A stretch of 64,000 nucleotides of DNA from positions 186,001 to 250,000 of the forward strand of contig NC_084711.1 of NCBI RefSeq assembly GCF_033807575.1, written 5' to 3'. This DNA comes from Cydia pomonella (lineage: Eukaryota; Arthropoda; Insecta; Lepidoptera; Tortricidae). The first letter of the stretch is position 1. Each line of letters starts with the position of its first letter. The notes beneath the pieces were generated by a model. That model made no database searches and was not told the DNA's origin. It saw only the letters and a program-made list of their open reading frames with translations. The translations under genes were made by a program, and so were the position numbers. This document shows, one piece after another, positions 58,613 through 64,000 of the stretch.

Positions 58613-59104
58613 TTCGGGTCCACATTAAGCCCGACCAGATAGTAGTCCAATTAAGAACTATCCACTTTATAACATGCAACTTAAATGTGGACTCGATGCT
58701 AACCTGATTTCGAGTACAAAATTTGTAGACAGGCAGGAGCCTATGTTTCAACCCTCCCCATTTTATCGATATCGATAAGAATCGTAAGCGTGTAGCGTAC
58801 TACACTATTTAAATCGCTTATGTTGCTACTATGGTTCTTTGACAGTTCTTTGTCGTACATTTTGGTAATGATTTGCGAAACAAACTGATTCCACTCGCTA
58901 GTATGGAAGTCCCGTCTCTTAAAACGTAGTGATTATATGCTCTTTGACAATGACATGCAGTTGCGTCGATGTAGATCTATCATAAAAACGTACATGTGAC
59001 GCATGTGACAATTGTCCAGGATGAAAGAAATATCTTGACAATTAACATAAAGCAATACAATACCACAAAATGTCAACAAGAAAACAGATTTATTATAAAA
59101 ATAC
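58613..59104. other. Downstream of the THAP gene, nothing recognised
   Basis: No further THAP exon, no clear AATAAA in the first 150 bases after the stop, and no named repeat. Confidence 0.4.
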
Positions 59105-59265
59105 AATGGTCGTGGGTTCTAACCCCGGCTCTTAACAATGTGCATCTTGTATAATGTACCGATTGCTTTTCAGTAAAGTAAAATATATTATCATGAGGAA
59201 GATGGAGTAGCCCCAATAAGGTATATTTTCCCCTCTGGGTTAGAAGGTCAAATAGTAGTGAGACA
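59105..59265 (+). mobile_element. SINE-A fragment
   Basis: B box GGTTCTAACCC (59115-59125), then GAGGAAGATGGAGTAGCC, CCCAATAAGGTATATTTTCC and CCTCTGGGTTAGAAGGTCAA, colinear with the 2080-2414 copy but diverged. The A box and the tail are missing. Confidence 0.8.
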
Positions 59266-59334
59266 GGGAGATATAGTGAAGAATGCGGATAAACAAGCAT
59301 TTATTGTGTTGTTAGGCTAGTTCTTTTTTTCAAA

Positions 59335-59520
59335 ATTTGAAACCGAACGCAACAGCATGCTCAAAGCTCCCTGTGAGTCAGAATCTGTTAAATTCAGGCT
59401 TAAGACGAAACAGGAGCTGAGCCCGTACACAAATTTGAGATTTTTAGGTAAAAGGTAAAAAATATCGCCGTCGCGCTGACGAGTGTGGCCCCCGTACCTA
59501 GCTAGAGACTATCCCTTGTG
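59335..59520. repeat. Diverged repeat fragment
   Basis: ATATCGCCGTCGCGCTGACG at about 59461 resembles GTCTCCGTCGCGCTGACGGG at 48729. Both follow GCCCGTACAC/GAGCCCCTTC-type sequence related to LINE 3' regions. Weak. Confidence 0.3.
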
Positions 59521-59560
59521 TGTGTACCAACAAACCAAATTTTAGACAAATATGATACGT

Positions 59561-60077
59561 CTTCTTCTTCTTTGTCGTTGTACTCTTTGCAGAGCGTCGT
59601 GGTCAACTGCTGATATCAGGCGCAGATGTTCCTTGCCGTACGATTTCTCACCATTTTTCGCGGTTGGGGGCCATTCTGGCAAATGCGTTCAGGGGACCCT
59701 TCATGGCAGATTTGATTTGGTCAGTCCATCGCATAGGTGGCCTTTTGCGCGGTCTTTTTCCGTTTGCTCTACCCTGCACCACTAGACGCTCTATGGAGTC
59801 GTTGTTCCTCCCCGAGACGTGACCGAAAAAACTGAGTATGCGGGTCTTTACGAGAGTCGAAAGGCGCTGCTTGATACGGAGTTCTTTAAGGATGGAGACA
59901 TTAGTCCGAAACTCGGTCCAGGATATCCCCAGCATTTTCCTCCAGCACCATATTTCTAGGGCGTCTATCGTCTTCTCCTCTGTCTTTCGGATAGTCCAGG
60001 TCTCCGCAGCGTATAAGAATATAGGAAAAACGAGGGCCCGTACAAGCCGAACCTTCGTGGTGTTTGTGACGTTTCGG
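59561..60077 (-). pseudogene. 5'-truncated LINE with 8-bp target-site duplication
   Basis: The minus strand encodes KVRLVRALVFPIFLYAAETW, TIRKTEEKTIDALEIWCWRK, MLGISWTEFRTNVSILKELR, IKQRLSTLVKTRILSFFGHV, and MRWTDQIKSAM, ending near DISS-stop. This is the C-terminal region of an insect RTE/R-type endonuclease-reverse transcriptase. A TGA follows REKW where arginine is usual, so it is dead. The tail is a GAA repeat at 59561-59575. TGATACGT flanks it (59553-59560 and 60078-60085). Confidence 0.92.
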
Positions 60078-60388
60078 TGATACGTAGCCTATACGTAAAA
60101 ACTAGCCAAGACAAATCCTTTATAATTTCAGGATTTTCTACACAGCACAGAACATGGCACCCATATAGATCTCAATTCCGTTGTCGGCGAGTCAACAACG
60201 ACACATATTCTTAATATTGAACTTAATTGGCTCTCATTTCACATTTATGTTTTAAATTAATTATAGGCATAGACATACCATATCCTATTGTAAGTACAAA
60301 GTTTCAGAGCAATCTAGCAAGTCATTTTAAAATGAGAGCGTAACTACATTTGTATGGAGAACCGAATTTGCTGCGGACGCACAATGTA

Positions 60389-61278
60389 GCATAATCGGAT
60401 TAGGACCAACCTCGAAATCTCTGTAACAGTCATGAAATTTATTATGTATATAAATTAAAGGCCCCGTTTTCATGCCCAAACCATTTAACATTTGGGGACC
60501 TCGAGGAATCCGAACCATCTTGGAAAATGTGTACCATCAACGCAACAGTCAACATTAAAACTTATTAAATTCTACACAAAAAAGTCCTCGATATCTTTGC
60601 AGAACAATACATCTTGATCATATTTTTTCTTCTAGCGCCTAAACTATTGAGCGGAGTACAGTAAAACAGACATCAGTAGATCCACAGTTAGTATACAAGT
60701 GCTATGCAATATAAAGTTACTAAAATTAACGGAAGAAAAAGGTTTAGGGCTAAATAATACGTCATTTAAAAAATCCGTCCAGTATCCTAAGCTACAGGGT
60801 GTCCTGAATCCTCAGTACTTATACCCATAACCCTACTTTCTGGTTAAGTTGCAGTCAAGTAAAATATTGATATTGGGGTAGATTATGTACAAATGTATAG
60901 TTAAAAGTGGAATTTTTATTCTTCCAATATTCCTATTAAGAGAATATCCCATGAAAGGGTATAAGGGCTAAATCTGGGTTTAGCAAGTATTTTTTAAAGC
61001 AAGATCATTTTTTTTCGCAAAGATGTCTAAAACTATTTTATGTAGAATTTTATAAGCTTGAATGTTGCCTTACACGATTATTGAATAAAGAACGTAGATT
61101 TAGAGTAAAACGCGAATTTTTCCTGGATGGTCCACATTTTCCAAGATGGCTGCGGTTCCTCGAGGTCCCCAAATGTCAAATGGTGTGGGCATGAAAAAGG
61201 GGCCTTTAAGGGGCGTATATACATACCAAATTTCATGACTGTTCAGACATTTCGAGTTTGGTCCTAATCCGATTGTGC
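60389..61278. mobile_element. TA-flanked foldback, long form (890 bp)
   Basis: Arms of about 150 bp (60389-60538 and 61126-61278) are inverted and match the arms of 4211-4498. They begin GCATAATCGGATTAGGACC and end GGTCCTAATCCGATTGTGC. TA lies outside both ends (60387-60388 and 61279-61280). The 590-bp centre is absent from the short form. I could not recognise a transposase in the centre. Confidence 0.8.
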
Positions 61279-61280
61279 TA

Positions 61281-62330
61281 ATGCCACTATGTACGTAAAC
61301 TGTAACTGTACTGCGGACTCAACCTTCACGTTATAATTTTTTAAGTATTAACGTTGACATAGTAACGAAAATAATAAACACGTCAATTGAAGTAAACAAT
61401 ATTATTATATGTAAGAAAATTTTGCAAAATAGGTACATTAATGATTAATATGTAAAACACCATTAATTATTGAATTATAATTATGATTTTGTGTTAAAAA
61501 ATATGAGACCAATTATACAGCCCGATTACACGGGCTACATATTAAAAATGATTATCATGGAAACAGTAAATATACACAGGTGAACAAAGTTATAGTAAAA
61601 TAGGTGCATAATTTCAGAGCTTGCCTGGCCCACCTGTACCACCTACCATGACCACGGCCGTCTCCTACTATTTTTTTTTTCTAATACCTATGGCCTTACT
61701 AGCGAATAGTATTCCATGTTCTTGATCCAGAATTTAAACCCTTAACTACATATTTGTGGCACTTGGGGTTGAATTTGAAACTCTAGGGCACTAGCGTGGC
61801 TCTATGAGAGCGCCTTATATAGGCTTCTGGTGACCAGAGGATCAGCATTGTTAACCAGCGCGGAAATGCACCCAGCCTTCTGGGCACCCTACCGAGCGAC
61901 CAGAATATAGGGCAAATATTTTATGTATACGTTTTTGACTTAAGTGTTTTTATCATGTTTTATATTTAAACTTACAGATGTCGAACTACCAGCAAAGTTT
62001 TTGAAGAGGTGTAGTTTTTATATTTCCTGGTACCAAACTGATACAGGAAATTGGAACATCAGTAAATAATCTACACCGAAGACAATGAAATATAGTCACA
62101 TAATACTTTAATGTTTTATTTTATTAAAGAAATCGGTAAAAAAATGTGTTAACTGAAAAAGATAAATTTTATTTTATTTGTAGTTGAATAACAAAATATG
62201 TATTTAATCTCCTTTTAACATAGGAATTCTCTTTGTGTAGGTACATATAAATAATAGTTACTTAGGTCTTGGTAAGTAATATAGACAGTACAGTAGGTCT
62301 TATCTTAATAATTTGAGATCTCATACATGC
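61281..62330. other. Unassigned AT-rich DNA
   Basis: No gene. A T run is at about 61670. The region around 61740-61920 is less AT-rich, but no family is recognised. Confidence 0.4.
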
Positions 62331-62361
62331 GTTCCGATATATCTGATGGCGACTGTACATA
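62331..62361. mobile_element. Solo arm of the 52584-52733 MITE
   Basis: CGTTCCGATATATCTGATGG and CGACTGTAC match one terminus of that MITE. The other arm is not present nearby. Confidence 0.75.
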
Positions 62362-63532
62362 CAATGGGGTCGCGTATACGAGTACAAAGAGCATTAAAAT
62401 AGTTGTTGATAGACCAAGTGAGCGAGCTACTATGGTACCTATCTTTATATCAATTTTATGCATTATGTAATAGCGCAATACAGAATTTTTTTTTGACAAA
62501 TGTAGTATTATTTTTATAGTAATAAAGGTTATTCATGAACCATCTCGTAATTTAAAAAAAACGGACTTTATCTCTAAATCATATGCCTTATATTTACAGA
62601 TGTGTTAGGTTACAACTTGGTTCGTGAATGTGGTTTAGATTTAGAAGCAACTTGAGACTGGGTGCGGAGTAAATTGCATCAATTTTTTTTACAATTTTGA
62701 GCGTTTATAGGAGAATATGTGGAGCGAGCATTATTCGACGTGTAGGTGTGGGTTCAACAAAAAGATCGCATGTCAATAGTTCTTTATTGTCGTTAAAATT
62801 CAATTAATAATCGCCTTTATCGACCATCAACTGTGTGGTCACTTTTTAATTGATTGACGTTGTCAGGTACAGTTTCACTACTCGCCGCCGGATTGTTCAT
62901 AGCGCATTACTTATCCTATCGAATACAAGATGTCGCTGATTCCTGTAAACTTATGTTTAAAAAAAAAGACGCTTTACTCTATGCCATATATTGTAGGAAA
63001 GGAAGGGTATTCCCTGTCGTACGTCAAAAAATCCAAGATGGTGCCCAAGCCCATGGACAATAAAGTCTAGCAATAAAATCAACACTTGTCAAAATTTGAC
63101 ATTAGCAATCCACAGTCAGGTGACAATCAAATCAAACCGAACCACTTCGAGTTCAGAGCCATTTCAAACTATATAGTAGTAATAAACAAAGTTGATTTTT
63201 GTTTGATTATTTTTTCTATGAATGAGTTTTGATTGTTCCAAATGATAATATCCACAGTTGATAGAATCAACACTTGATACAATCAACATGCGATAGAATC
63301 AAGTGTTGATTTGATGTGGACGTGAAATTTGACAGTTGTGCATCTCGAATAAGGCCCCTGATGGTGTTGACTTTTTGTACTTAAGATGGAATATGTACGT
63401 ATCTGACCATAGAGTACCTACGTTCTTGGGAGCTCTTGCAACATACAACAACTCTTAGCTATTTTTTATCAAGCACGTCTGCAAACGTTACTACAAAAAT
63501 TTAAATTAAAGAAAAAGTTATAAATTTACCGC
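62362..63532. other. Unassigned DNA with an inverted ATCAACACTTG cluster
   Basis: At 63267-63312, AATCAACACTTG and CAAGTGTTGATT form a hairpin with a similar word between. ATCAACACTTG also occurs near 63079. The frame at 62854-63063 has no recognised domain. Confidence 0.4.
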
Positions 63533-63612
63533 TTTGCGCAGATTCGAACTTGTGACCTCATGGAACACCGGTCCCATCGTTCTTAACTAACTGTGCAACC
63601 AACGCTTACCAA
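63533..63612 (-). mobile_element. tRNA-like SINE head
   Basis: On the minus strand a B-box-like AAGTTCGAATC (63541-63551) lies about 35-45 bases from an A-box-like TGGTTGCACAGTTAG (63587-63601). The ends do not pair as a tRNA acceptor stem. A SINE head or tRNA pseudogene is most likely. Confidence 0.55.
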
Positions 63613-64000
63613 AATAAGCGTGCGATTTTTTCCATTATTTTTGTTTACACGCCTTCGTTAAAATGGCGCAAGTGCGAATCTTGCCCAAAGTGTTGAATTT
63701 TTACTTAAAGTAATTTTAAAAGTTTAGCTCTAGCAGGGAAAATATCTTTAAAATAGCTCGCCTGAACCCCTGACTCATGTAGCGGTGGGAATACAAGTCC
63801 TGGTCGGTCCAGGCTTCCTGCTCCGCCCAACATGGAGCCGATGAACGTAATTTTTAGAGTAGATTTAATTAACCAGTCCTGCCATGCTGTTATTACTATT
63901 TTCTTGTTAGGTAGAGTATTTACAAATATGGTTAAGTTTTTCATTAAAAAGAAGTTAATTAGTATAGAAAGTTTTATTTAATCAGTAGATTATTTCCATT
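63613..64000. other. Unassigned DNA
   Basis: The frame at 63705-63944 (minus strand) shows no known domain. Confidence 0.4.

Overview
The window looks like repeat-rich nuclear DNA from a lepidopteran insect (moth or butterfly). It is AT-rich and has no operons, ribosome binding sites or long conserved reading frames. Instead it holds tRNA-derived SINEs, 3' ends of several non-LTR retrotransposons, and many small inverted-repeat elements of kinds I recall as common in Lepidoptera. The order-level call rests on remembered repeat families, not on a database search. I can support only one host-type gene. I see no tRNA, rRNA or CRISPR array.

The gene is a small two-exon THAP-domain (C2CH zinc finger) gene at 57044-58612, + strand, predicted at 85 residues. 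Its 1.3-kb intron holds a tRNA-derived SINE, which is itself split by a 5'-truncated LINE flanked by 12-bp target-site duplications. The exon junction is unusual. The stronger splice acceptor would create a TGA codon, while a second AG 6 nt downstream restores the frame.

Layout. 1-9800: SINE-A copy, several foldback elements, and a 258-bp MITE nested in an older repeat with 8-bp duplications. 9800-17600: RTE-type LINE 3' ends (one with a 13-bp duplication), a tandem duplication, and a composite of repeats bounded by imperfect terminal inverted repeats (14111-16952). 17700-20100: a PLE-like GIY-YIG remnant and a cluster of CRE-like sites. 20100-31000: mostly unassigned AT-rich DNA with scattered MITEs. 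31000-37100: LINE remnants, a mariner-like deletion derivative, foldbacks and SINE-B. 40751-42226: two head-to-tail copies of a repeat of about 740 bp. 43500-48700: tRNA-like sequence, a hAT-like MITE, SINE-B, and a LINE with a 5' inversion of the twin-priming kind. 50165-52160: LINE 3' regions. 53958-54165: a 36-bp minisatellite. 57000-58612: the THAP gene. 59100-63612: SINE-A, a LINE with an 8-bp duplication, a long TA-flanked foldback and another tRNA-like head.

The parts do not form a pathway. The window mainly records successive, often nested, transposon insertions in probable intergenic or intronic DNA. I found no convincing new biological system. The most informative items are the twin-primed LINE, the THAP splice junction, the nested insertions with clear duplications, and the long and short forms of a TA-flanked foldback family.
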